Source: RGIG1959 sp045651865
GTDB taxonomy: Bacteria; Bacillota; Clostridia; Oscillospirales; Acutalibacteraceae
Reading direction: 5' to 3'
DNA: 10,457 bases
Assembly: GCA_045651865.1 (NCBI GenBank)
Contig: JAZRTC010000096.1
Coordinates: 1 to 10,457 of the forward strand
In this document: positions 1-6,651 of the stretch, one piece after another
Numbering within the stretch: the first letter of the stretch is position 1
How the letters are laid out: every line of letters begins with the position of its first letter
Notes under the pieces: generated by a model
Seen by the model: only the letters and a program-made list of their open reading frames with translations
The model's database searches: none
What the model was told of the DNA's origin: nothing
Program-made: the position numbers and the translations under genes

Positions 1-758
1 AAACCTTCCGCGTCGTCACCCCCGACGGCAAGAAAGCGTTTGACCATCGTCCGGGTCAATGTGCGATGCTGTCCATCCCCGGTGTGGGTGAGGCGATGTT
101 CTCCATCACCTCCTCGCCGACAAACGAAGAGTATATGGAATTTTCCATCAAAAAGTGCGGTTGCGTCACCGACTGGCTCCATCAGGCAGAGGTCGGTCAG
201 CAGATCACCATCCGCGGCCCGTACGGCAGACCCTTGCCCGTGGACGACGAGTTTGCGGGCAAGAATATGCTGTTCATCGCGGGCGGCGTCGGTCTTGCAC
301 CGCTTCGCTCCGTGATCAACTACTGCCGTCATTACCGTGACCGCTACGGCGAGATCGACATCGTCTACGGTTCGCGCAGTAAAGACGATCTGCTCGATTA
401 CGAAGAGATCATCAACGAGTGGGCAAACGATGCGGGTGTGAATGTGCACCTGACCATCGACAACCCGCAGGAAGGCTGGGACGGCCATGTCGGCTTCGTG
501 CCGAACTTCGTCAAAGAACTCGGCTTCTCCACGGACAAAACCGCGGTGCTGTGCGGCCCGCCCATCATGATCAAGTTCACGCTCGAAGGACTGATCGCGC
601 TCGGCTTTGACAAGACGCAGGTGTATACGACGCTCGAGCTTCGTATGAAGTGCGGTGTCGGCAAATGCGGCCGTTGCAATGTCGGTGCGAAGTATGTCTG
701 CAAGGACGGTCCCGTGTTCCGTTGCGATGAACTCGACGAACTGCCCAGTGAGTATTAA
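1..758 (+). CDS. FAD/NAD(P)-binding oxidoreductase with C-terminal [2Fe-2S] site (5' partial)
   Basis: Flavin reductase of the ferredoxin-NADP+ reductase superfamily, in the subgroup of sulfhydrogenase gamma, anaerobic sulfite reductase B and dihydroorotate dehydrogenase electron-transfer subunits. It would move electrons between NAD(P)H and Fe-S partners in the cytoplasm. The frame is open from base 3, giving 251 visible residues; the start lies outside the window, and the ATG at 66 is internal because the reading before it is already family-like (HRPGQ at about residues 15-19). Visible motifs are the FAD-binding FSITSSP (33-39), the nucleotide-binding IAGGVGLAPLRS (92-103), YGSRSKDDLL (122-131) and LCGPPIM (183-189). 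A C-terminal C217-x4-C222-x2-C225-x7-C233 ligates a [2Fe-2S] cluster. It is followed after 14 bases by an Fe-S gene and then a fumarate-reductase flavoprotein, so it is probably the NAD(P)H entry module of that enzyme. The family call is firm; the partner assignment is inferred from gene order. Confidence 0.88.
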   Translation, partial: TFRVVTPDGKKAFDHRPGQCAMLSIPGVGEAMFSITSSPTNEEYMEFSIKKCGCVTDWLHQAEVGQQITIRGPYGRPLPVDDEFAGKNMLFIAGGVGLAPLRSVINYCRHYRDRYGEIDIVYGSRSKDDLLDYEEIINEWANDAGVNVHLTIDNPQEGWDGHVGFVPNFVKELGFSTDKTAVLCGPPIMIKFTLEGLIALGFDKTQVYTTLELRMKCGVGKCGRCNVGAKYVCKDGPVFRCDELDELPSEY

Positions 759-772
759 GGAGGGAAACCAAA

Positions 773-1447
773 GTGGAAAATATGGTGAATATTTACCTGT
801 TCGGTAAGAAATATACCGTTCCTGCCAATCTGACCATTATGACCGCGATGGAATACGCGGGCTATCAGCTGGTGCGCGGTTGCGGTTGCCGCAACGGTTT
901 CTGCGGCGCTTGCGCAACCATCTATCGCATCAAGGGTCAGAATGAGCTGAAGACCTGCCTCGCGTGCCAGACGACCGTCGAGGACAATATGTACATCGCG
1001 ACTCTGCCGTACTTCCCGCTTGTCAAGCAGGTGTACGACATTGAGAAGATCCCCACCACCGAAACGGTGATGATGCAGCTTTATCCCGAAATTTACGCGT
1101 GCGTCGGTTGCAACGCCTGCACCAAGGCCTGCACCCAGAAGCTGAATGTGATGCAGTACATCGCTTACGCACAGCGCGGCGATTTCGAGAAGTGCGCGGA
1201 AGAGTCGTTTGACTGCGTGATGTGCGGTATGTGCTCGTCGCGTTGCCCCGCCGGCATTTCGCATCCGCAGGTGGCGATGCTTGCGCGCCGCATCAACGGC
1301 AAATACCTCGCTCCCGAGTGCGGTCACCTTGAGGACCGCGTGCGTGAGATCAAGGACGGTACTTTCACCGAGCTGATCGAAGCGCTGATGGGCAAACCCA
1401 TCGAAGAGATGAAAGAACTCTACAACACCCGCGAGATTGAGAAGTAA
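773..1447 (+). CDS. Iron-sulfur electron-transfer subunit, [2Fe-2S] plus two [4Fe-4S] (SdhB/FrdB- and HdrC-like)
   Basis: Soluble electron-transfer protein of 224 aa. The N-terminal ferredoxin-like part has C39-x4-C44-x2-C47-x14-C62 for a [2Fe-2S] cluster, with extra Cys at 37 and 65. The C-terminal part has two CxxCxxCxxxC motifs, C110/113/116/120 and C148/151/154/158, the second followed by PAG, as in HdrC and the bacterial-ferredoxin part of succinate dehydrogenase subunits. Classical SdhB/FrdB instead carry [2Fe-2S], [4Fe-4S] and [3Fe-4S]; here both C-terminal sites have four Cys. The start is GTG at 773, chosen because AGGAGGG (758-764) is 8 bases upstream; the ATG at 782 would be 17 bases away. 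It lies between the flavin reductase and the flavoprotein, so it most likely wires one flavin to the other. No membrane segment is visible. Thiol:fumarate reductase B is a related family, but its CCG-rich HdrB domain is absent. Confidence 0.88.
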   Translation: MENMVNIYLFGKKYTVPANLTIMTAMEYAGYQLVRGCGCRNGFCGACATIYRIKGQNELKTCLACQTTVEDNMYIATLPYFPLVKQVYDIEKIPTTETVMMQLYPEIYACVGCNACTKACTQKLNVMQYIAYAQRGDFEKCAEESFDCVMCGMCSSRCPAGISHPQVAMLARRINGKYLAPECGHLEDRVREIKDGTFTELIEALMGKPIEEMKELYNTREIEK

Positions 1448-1463
1448 GGAGGAGAGCGTAACT

Positions 1464-3068
1464 ATGTATTCGGAATATTATCAGGAATCCCTGGCGGCTG
1501 TGGAAGCGGCGCGTGCGAAGAATATCGCAATGGAACCCGACCGTATGACCGCTGAGCAAAAGTCGACTCTTCTCGCTACCTATCACCCCGACTACAAAGA
1601 AGAAGAGTTTTCCGTTCTGCAGATCGGCCCGAACAAGGGCGATAAAGTGCCCCACGAGCTGGCTGAAATGCTGCAGGCACACAGCCGCATCACAGCAAGT
1701 GATGTGGATCTGACCGCACCCGCTTACGATGTCGATGTCCTTGTGATCGGCGGCGGCGGCGCAGGTACTTCTGCGGCGATCGAGGCGCACGAAGCAGGCG
1801 CTTCCGTGATGATCGTCACGAAGCTCCGTATGGGTGACGCCAACACCATGATGGCAGAGGGCGGCATTCAGGCGGCAGATAAGCCCAACGATTCGCCCGC
1901 AATCCACTTTGTGGATGCATTCGGCGGCGGTCACTTCGCTGCAAAGCGCGACCTGCTTGCAAAGCTCGTCTGCGACGCTCCCGAGGCCATTCAGTGGCTG
2001 TCGAACCTTGGCGTCGAGTTCGATAAGGAAGCCGACGGCACGATGGTGACCACCCACGGCGGCGGTACTTCCCGCAAGCGTATGCACGCGGCGAAGGACT
2101 ACTCGGGTGCGGAAATCATGCGCACCCTGCGTGACGAGGTTCTCAACCGTCAGATCCCCGTGGTGGATTTCACCGCGGCGATCGAGCTGATCCTCGACGA
2201 AAACGGCAAGGCGGCAGGCGCAGTCCTCATGAATATGGAGACCAAGGAGCTGTTTGTTGCCAAGGCAAAGACGGTCATCATCGCCACGGGCGGTGCGGGT
2301 CGTATGCACTATCAGGGCTTCCCGACCTCCAACCACTACGGCGCTACTGCCGACGGTCTGGTGCTCGGCTACCGCGCAGGCGCAAAACTGCTTTACGCGG
2401 AGACCCTGCAGTATCACCCGACGGGTGCGGCACATCCGACGCAGATCTTCGGTGCGCTCGTGACCGAAAAGGTGCGCTCGCTCGGTGCAAAGCTCATCAA
2501 CAAAAACGGCGAAGTGTTTATGCACCCGCTGGAGACCCGCGATGTCACGGCGGCATCCATCATCCGTGAGTGCTCCGACCGTGACAACGGTCTGGAAACT
2601 GCCAACGGCACGGCTGTGTGGCTGGACACCCCGATGATCGAAGCCATCGGCGGCGAAGGCACGATCGAAAAGCGCATCCCCGCGATGATGCGTATGTTTA
2701 TGGAGTACGGCATCGACATCCGCAAGGAGCCGATTCTCGTTTACCCGACCCTGCACTATCAGAACGGCGGTCTGGATATTACCCCCGACGGCATGACCAC
2801 CAACATCGAAAACCTGTTTGTCGCAGGCGAAGCGGTTGGCGGCATCCACGGCAAGAACCGCTTGATGGGCAACTCGTTGCTGGATATCATCGTCTTCGGC
2901 AGAAGCGCGGGCATCCACGCGGCTGCGGCGGCGAAGAACGCAACGGTCGGCGCTCTGTCGCTCGACCATGTGGCGGCATTCGAGAACGAAATTGCCGCGG
3001 CAGGCATTGATACTCAGGCAGTCTCTCCGAAGCTCCTGCCCAACTACACCAAGCTCAAGAGCATCTGA
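1464..3068 (+). CDS. Fumarate reductase/succinate dehydrogenase-type flavoprotein (FAD-dependent)
   Basis: Flavoprotein of 534 aa in the family of FrdA, SdhA and L-aspartate oxidase; likely reduces fumarate, or a related enoate, with electrons from the preceding Fe-S protein. The FAD Rossmann motif GGGGAG is at 96-101 after an unrecognised N-terminal extension of about 88 residues. AEGG (131-134), ATGGAGR and a C-terminal GEAVGGIHGKNRLMGNSL block follow. By eye against E. coli FrdA, the substrate residues are kept: His318 in HPTG, Glu335, Arg359 in TRDV, His431 in LHYxxGG and Arg466 in HGxNRL. The position of the covalent FAD histidine holds Asn127 (ANTMMAEGG), so flavin is probably bound non-covalently. 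The protein ends soon after the FAD domain, without the usual C-terminal helical domain. Start: ATG at 1464 with AAGGAGGAG at 1446-1454; a TTG at 1437 lies inside the previous gene. L-aspartate oxidase is possible, but the gene context favours fumarate reduction. Confidence 0.87.
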   Translation: MYSEYYQESLAAVEAARAKNIAMEPDRMTAEQKSTLLATYHPDYKEEEFSVLQIGPNKGDKVPHELAEMLQAHSRITASDVDLTAPAYDVDVLVIGGGGAGTSAAIEAHEAGASVMIVTKLRMGDANTMMAEGGIQAADKPNDSPAIHFVDAFGGGHFAAKRDLLAKLVCDAPEAIQWLSNLGVEFDKEADGTMVTTHGGGTSRKRMHAAKDYSGAEIMRTLRDEVLNRQIPVVDFTAAIELILDENGKAAGAVLMNMETKELFVAKAKTVIIATGGAGRMHYQGFPTSNHYGATADGLVLGYRAGAKLLYAETLQYHPTGAAHPTQIFGALVTEKVRSLGAKLINKNGEVFMHPLETRDVTAASIIRECSDRDNGLETANGTAVWLDTPMIEAIGGEGTIEKRIPAMMRMFMEYGIDIRKEPILVYPTLHYQNGGLDITPDGMTTNIENLFVAGEAVGGIHGKNRLMGNSLLDIIVFGRSAGIHAAAAAKNATVGALSLDHVAAFENEIAAAGIDTQAVSPKLLPNYTKLKSI

Positions 3069-3082
3069 CGGAGGGATTCGGT

Positions 3083-4345
3083 ATGAATTTATTTGGCGGT
3101 GTTCTCCCTGTAACGGGAACATCTTTCCTGCTTTTCTGCATTCTGGCGATCCTGTTTGTTGGTTATGCGCTGGGTCGCATCACCATTAAAGGTGTGTCGC
3201 TGGGCGATGCAGGCGTGTTTATCATCGCGCTGTTGTTTGGTGCGTTGTTCTATGCGCCGCTTGCGGATCAGCTTGTGCTGAAAGGTCAGGCAGAAAACCT
3301 TGTATATGTGGATCAGGCGCTCGGCATTGTCGAGAAGCTCGGTCTGATCTTCTTCGTGACGGCAGTCGGCTTCATTGCAGGCCCGAAATTCTTTGGCAAC
3401 ATGAAGCGCAATTTCAAGTCCTATGTCCTGCTTGGTCTGATCATCATTCTGGCGGGCGGACTGGCGGCTGTCGGTTGCATCGGTCTGGGTCAGGTCGTCG
3501 GCTACGGCTCGACGATTGAGACCTCCGAAGGCTTCACGGCGATGATTGTCGGTCTGCTGTCCGGCTCGCTGACCTCCACCCCCGCGTTTGCGGCGGCGAA
3601 GGCAACGGTTGCTGAGGAGTATGTCGGTCTTGTGTCGGTTGGTCACGGTATCGCCTACATCTTCGGTGTGCTTGGCGTGGTGCTGTTTGTCCAGCTTGTG
3701 CCGAAGTTCCTGAAGGCAAATATGGACGAAGAGCGTGCCAAGATCGAAACCGTCAGCGGCGGCGAAGCAAAGGCGGCGAAAAAAGGTTTGTTCCAGCTCG
3801 ACGGACATGGCTTTGCGGCATTCTGCCTCGCGGCGATGCTCGGCTCGCTCGTCGGCGCGATCAAGATCCCGCTGTCGGGCGAAGGCCTCTCCGGCACCTG
3901 CTTCTCGCTGACCACCACGGGCGGTTGCTTGCTCGTGTCGCTGATTTTCGGTCACTTCGGCAACTTCGGTAAGATCGATGTGATGCCCGATTCGCACACG
4001 CTCAAGCTCCTTCGTGAGATGGGTCTTGTCCTCTTCCTCGTCGGCGCGGGTATCCCCGGCGGCGCCGAGTTCGTGGAAAACTTTGATGTGATGTACTTCG
4101 TGTACGGCGCGATCATGACGCTTGTGCCGATGCTCATCGGCTTCTTCTTTGCGAAGTATGTCCTCAAGCTCAGCCTGCTGAACAACCTCGGCTCGCTGAC
4201 AGGCGGTATGACCTCGACTCCCGCTCTCGGCACGCTGATCGGTGTGTCCAAGACGGAGGCGGTTGCGTCTGCGTATGCGGCGACCTACCCGATCGCTCTG
4301 ATTGCGGTCGTGTTCGTCTCGCAGTTCCTGATTATCCTGTTTTAA
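3083..4345 (+). CDS. AspT/YidE-type membrane carrier, short form (putative dicarboxylate/amino-acid exchanger)
   Basis: Integral membrane protein of 420 aa with roughly ten hydrophobic segments. It shows the internal duplication typical of the aspartate:alanine exchanger (AAE) family: GLLSGSLTSTPAF at 157-169 matches SLTGGMTSTPAL at 371-382, and GLIFFVTAVGFIAGP (87-101) matches GLVLFLVGAGIPGG (314-327). Between the halves there is only a short charged stretch (about 208-240); the large cytoplasmic RCK/TrkA-C pair found in AspT and YidE, which are above 500 aa, is missing. It starts 14 bases after the flavoprotein, with GGAGGG just upstream of the ATG at 3083, and is the last gene before the terminator. 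The AAE family includes the aspartate:alanine antiporter AspT and the succinate exporter SucE1 of Corynebacterium, so export or exchange of a C4-dicarboxylate next to a fumarate reductase is plausible. The substrate is inferred. Confidence 0.85.
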   Translation: MNLFGGVLPVTGTSFLLFCILAILFVGYALGRITIKGVSLGDAGVFIIALLFGALFYAPLADQLVLKGQAENLVYVDQALGIVEKLGLIFFVTAVGFIAGPKFFGNMKRNFKSYVLLGLIIILAGGLAAVGCIGLGQVVGYGSTIETSEGFTAMIVGLLSGSLTSTPAFAAAKATVAEEYVGLVSVGHGIAYIFGVLGVVLFVQLVPKFLKANMDEERAKIETVSGGEAKAAKKGLFQLDGHGFAAFCLAAMLGSLVGAIKIPLSGEGLSGTCFSLTTTGGCLLVSLIFGHFGNFGKIDVMPDSHTLKLLREMGLVLFLVGAGIPGGAEFVENFDVMYFVYGAIMTLVPMLIGFFFAKYVLKLSLLNNLGSLTGGMTSTPALGTLIGVSKTEAVASAYAATYPIALIAVVFVSQFLIILF

Positions 4346-4350
4346 ATAAA

Positions 4351-4382
4351 AATCCCCGAGACACCGTCTCGGGGATTTTTTT
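4351..4382 (+). terminator. Rho-independent terminator of the fumarate-reductase-type operon
   Basis: Perfect 12-bp inverted repeat, AATCCCCGAGAC (4351-4362) and GTCTCGGGGATT (4366-4377), with a 3-base loop and a run of T through 4382. It begins 6 bases after the carrier's stop codon. An A-rich stretch (4344-4350) on the 5' side would give a T tract on the other strand, so the hairpin could stop transcription both ways. Confidence 0.95.
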
Positions 4383-4456
4383 GTTGAACACTGTGGGCAA
4401 TGCGGATATCGTCCTCTGCGGAATCATTGGTAATTTGTGTGCTTGCTCCCGCCAAT

Positions 4457-4488
4457 TTTGTTTTCTGTGGAATTTCGCAGAAAACAAA
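4457..4488. repeat. 13-bp imperfect inverted repeat between two + strand genes
   Basis: TTTGTTTTCTGTG (4457-4469) and CGCAGAAAACAAA (4476-4488) pair with a single T/G wobble around a 6-base AT-rich loop. No T tract follows on either side, so it is a poor intrinsic terminator. It lies about 75 bases upstream of the -10-like box ahead of the small gene at 4620. It could be a protein-binding site, an RNA hairpin or a remnant; the sequence does not decide. The rest of 4383-4619 shows no gene. Confidence 0.5.
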
Positions 4489-4562
4489 GCCGTGCTCTAC
4501 GAAAAAAAGCAAATTCCATTGTTTTTGTTTGCAGATAAAGAGATTTTACTTTTTTATGCGGG

Positions 4563-4568
4563 TATGAT
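4563..4568 (+). promoter_or_regulatory. Possible -10 box for the small gene at 4620
   Basis: TATGAT within GGGTATGATACAC fits a sigma-A -10 element and lies 52 bases upstream of the start at 4620, after an AT-rich stretch. I find no convincing -35 hexamer at 16-18 bases, so this is a weak call resting on the -10 and on the need for a promoter after a strong terminator. Confidence 0.35.
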
Positions 4569-4619
4569 ACACTATTCAATAAGAATACATCAAAGGATAA
4601 GCAAAGGAGCGGGGGAATT

Positions 4620-5039
4620 ATGGATCGAACAAGCAAAGAAGCATTTGAATATTGGGTGCTTTCGGACGCCAAAGAAGCTCAATTTTCACGATGCCGCGGA
4701 GAGTTTCCTTTCGAGACGATCTGTGATGTGTCCGATGAAGACATCGACTGGATTTGTTCAAGTATTCGGGAAAGACTTGAGAACGGTAATTATTATCGGA
4801 TTTATGTTTCCATCTTAGCGTTTTTTCACGATCGGAATGCAATCGCTGTTTTGACAAAAAGCATACACGATTTCAAGGAAAAATGCCGTTTTACCGACCA
4901 TGCCCGCAAAAGCTTTACGGCGGAAATACGCTATCTGAAACACGCGATCCGCTACATAAAACGCGGCAACAAACACGATAGTGAGGATGCTATGCAACAT
5001 TGGAAAGAGACGGTTGAATACTTGAACCGAAGATTCTGA
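4620..5039 (+). CDS. Small hypothetical protein (139 aa)
   Basis: I do not recognise this protein. It has 139 residues, is hydrophilic and probably helical, and has no signal peptide, membrane segment or metal-binding motif beyond four scattered Cys (25, 35, 46, 88). The middle (about 55-85) reads like packed helices (NYYRIYVSILAFF, then NAIAVLTKSIHDF) and the end is rich in Lys, Arg and His. AAAGGAG at 4603-4609 precedes the ATG by 10 bases, which supports the start. It is transcribed alone between two terminators. Base composition is visibly AT-richer than in the flanking metabolic operons, with codons such as AAA, GAA, ATT and TTT more frequent, so it may be an accessory gene. A frame-shifted ORF over 4381-4818 lacks a ribosome binding site and is less likely. 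Confidence 0.65.
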   Translation: MDRTSKEAFEYWVLSDAKEAQFSRCRGEFPFETICDVSDEDIDWICSSIRERLENGNYYRIYVSILAFFHDRNAIAVLTKSIHDFKEKCRFTDHARKSFTAEIRYLKHAIRYIKRGNKHDSEDAMQHWKETVEYLNRRF

Positions 5040-5047
5040 GAGTCACC

Positions 5048-5140
5048 ATGGTTTATAGACCATACGAAAGCAAGGGACGCAAAGCCTCATACGGCGGGAG
5101 CCCCTAAAGGGATTTCCTTCGGTCACAAGCCCCCGCCCTG
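5048..5140 (+). ncRNA. GEMM-like (c-di-GMP-I riboswitch-like) structured RNA, atypical or degenerate
   Basis: The + strand has GACC, then 12 bases including GAAA, then GGGACGCAAAGCCTC (5073-5087). From memory this is the hallmark core of the c-di-GMP-I aptamer, with the same spacing as in the Vibrio Vc2 RNA. A second helix follows, GGCGGGAGC (5093-5101) with GCCCCCGCC (5129-5137), 8 of 9 pairs, enclosing CCCTAAAGG, which resembles half of the 11-nt GAAA-tetraloop receptor. Against it: the stem closing the GAAA loop (CCATAC/GCAAGG) has two mismatches, an ATGGT/ACCAT hairpin (5048-5063) competes with it, and no outer P1 pairing is evident. It lies in the 3' flank of the small gene, with no + strand gene after it. 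It could be a decayed riboswitch, a 3'-UTR RNA or a variant class. Confidence 0.45.
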
Positions 5141-5177
5141 CGATCATCTCTGCAAAAGGGATATCCTTCACTCCAAC

Positions 5178-5211
5178 AAAAAGCGGCAAGGATTGCTCCT
5201 TGCCGCTTTTT
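5178..5211 (-). terminator. Terminator of the hydrogenase operon, probably bidirectional
   Basis: Perfect 15-bp inverted repeat, AAAAAGCGGCAAGGA (5178-5192) and TCCTTGCCGCTTTTT (5197-5211), with a TTGC loop, starting 9 bases after the hydrogenase stop codon on the - strand. Both ends carry a five-base A/T tract, so it can also stop + strand transcripts coming from the small gene and the GEMM-like element. It separates the convergent units. Confidence 0.93.
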
Positions 5212-5219
5212 AACATATT

Positions 5220-6638
5220 TTACAGCAACGACAATGCGTCGCCAATGGTCTTTTCCAGCGCCTCGCGGCCGTATTCGTCGACCTGTGCCTTGTTTTTCGG
5301 GCCGTGGGTCAGCCAGCCTGCGCCGCCGATACAACCGCCCATACACGCCATACCTTCAATGAAGTTGGCATCCAGCACATTCTTGCTCAGCTTGAGCAGT
5401 GCCGTGCGGCATTCTTCGATGCCGTCACACGCCACCGCTTTCAGATCAAAGTCGATGTTCTGCTCGGTGAGTGCCTGCGTCACGGCATCGGACAGACCGC
5501 CGACGCGTGCGAAGATACGGCCGTAATACGATGCGTTATCCAACACACCTTCTTCGAGGGTCATAATGTCGAGATCGCGGCTGTCAAAGAGTGCCTGCAG
5601 TTCCTCAAAGGTCAGTACCGCGTCCACATACGGCTTCACGCTGTCAAGCTGTTGCTCGGCTTTCTTGGCGGTGCAAGGGCCGATAAACACAACTTTTGCG
5701 TTTTCGGTGGTGTCCTTAATGTACTTCGCAAGCGCCGCCATCGGCGACAGATTGTGCGATACATAGGGGAGAAGCTGCGGAAATGCCGACTTCACATACT
5801 GCACAAACGCGGGGCAGCAGGAGCTGGTCAGCTTGCCTTTTTCGGCAAGCTCGCGCGATTCGGAGTATGCCACCATATCCGCACCCAGTGCCGCTTCGAC
5901 AACGGTGTAGAAGCCGAGTTCTTTGAGACCGGTGATGACCTGACCGAGCTTTGCGTAGGTGAACTGGCTGGAAATGGACGGTGCCACCAGCGCATACACC
6001 TTGTGCTTCTGATTGCCGTCGCTGTCCTTAATCATACGGATGACATCAAGAATATACGACTTGTCGGAAATCGCGCCGAACGGGCATTGATACACACACG
6101 CACCGCACTGAATACATTTCTCGTTATCAATGGCGGCGGCGTTGTTGTCGTTGATGGAGATCGCCTTGACTTTGCACGCGACCTGACACGGACGGCTGTG
6201 GTTGATGATCGCCGAATAGGGGCAAACTTTCGCGCACAGACCGCATTCCACACATTTGGATTTGTCAATGTGTGCCACATGGTTGTGGTCAAACGAGATC
6301 GCGCCGCGCTTGCACACATCCTCACAGCGGTGTGCCAAACAGCCGCGGCAGGAGGCGGTCACTTCGTAACCCGCCGCAGGACACTCGTCACACGCGATGT
6401 CGATCACTTCGATGATATTGGGGTTATCGCGGTCGCCGCCCATGGCAATTTTGACGCGTTCACCGAGGATGGCGCGCTCTTTGTATACACAGCAACGCAT
6501 GGTCGGGATATTACCGGGGACAATGGTTTTGGGAATATCCATCACATTGTCAAGCAAGGTGCCGTTCCATTCCTGACGGGCAACTTCGCGCAACACCTTA
6601 TATTTCAGGTGCTGTACTTTGGTATCAAACTTTCTCAT
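5220..6638 (-). CDS. [FeFe] hydrogenase, group B-type, with N-terminal 4Fe-4S domains
   Basis: Iron-only hydrogenase of 472 aa that would catalyse 2H+ + 2e- = H2 with ferredoxin-like partners. The N-terminal half carries Cys sets: C97/100/105/109, C129/132/135/139 with C151/C155, and C175/178/181/185, plus CDEC near 83-86. The H-domain has L1 SSCCPAF (272-278), L2 GPCTAKKAE (320-328) and L3 GMACMGGCIGGAG (429-441). C275, C322, C432 and C436 correspond to the four H-cluster ligands and C274 to the proton-relay Cys of canonical enzymes. L2 has Gly where group A has Met in MPCxxK. The N-terminus, IVPGNIPTMRCCVYKERAI, and the domain order match group B1/B3 enzymes as I remember them. AAGGAG stands 9 bases before the ATG at 6638, 13 bases after the phosphatase stop. 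It is the last gene of the operon. Physiological direction cannot be read from sequence. Confidence 0.9.
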   Translation of the reverse strand: MRKFDTKVQHLKYKVLREVARQEWNGTLLDNVMDIPKTIVPGNIPTMRCCVYKERAILGERVKIAMGGDRDNPNIIEVIDIACDECPAAGYEVTASCRGCLAHRCEDVCKRGAISFDHNHVAHIDKSKCVECGLCAKVCPYSAIINHSRPCQVACKVKAISINDNNAAAIDNEKCIQCGACVYQCPFGAISDKSYILDVIRMIKDSDGNQKHKVYALVAPSISSQFTYAKLGQVITGLKELGFYTVVEAALGADMVAYSESRELAEKGKLTSSCCPAFVQYVKSAFPQLLPYVSHNLSPMAALAKYIKDTTENAKVVFIGPCTAKKAEQQLDSVKPYVDAVLTFEELQALFDSRDLDIMTLEEGVLDNASYYGRIFARVGGLSDAVTQALTEQNIDFDLKAVACDGIEECRTALLKLSKNVLDANFIEGMACMGGCIGGAGWLTHGPKNKAQVDEYGREALEKTIGDALSLL

Positions 6639-6651
6639 AAGGCTTGTCTCC

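Noticed and set aside
66..758. ATG at 66 as the start of the first gene
   Set aside because: The same frame is open to the window edge and the preceding residues (HRPGQ and before) are family-like, so the gene is truncated by the window.
1365..3122. Long - strand open frame (585 codons) opposite the flavoprotein
   Set aside because: Shadow of the real gene: biased, His/Arg/Val-rich translation with no family motif, while the + strand shows clear FAD and catalytic motifs.
4381..4818. 145-codon + strand frame overlapping the terminator and the small gene
   Set aside because: No ribosome binding site, begins inside the terminator T tract, and overlaps a frame with a better start.
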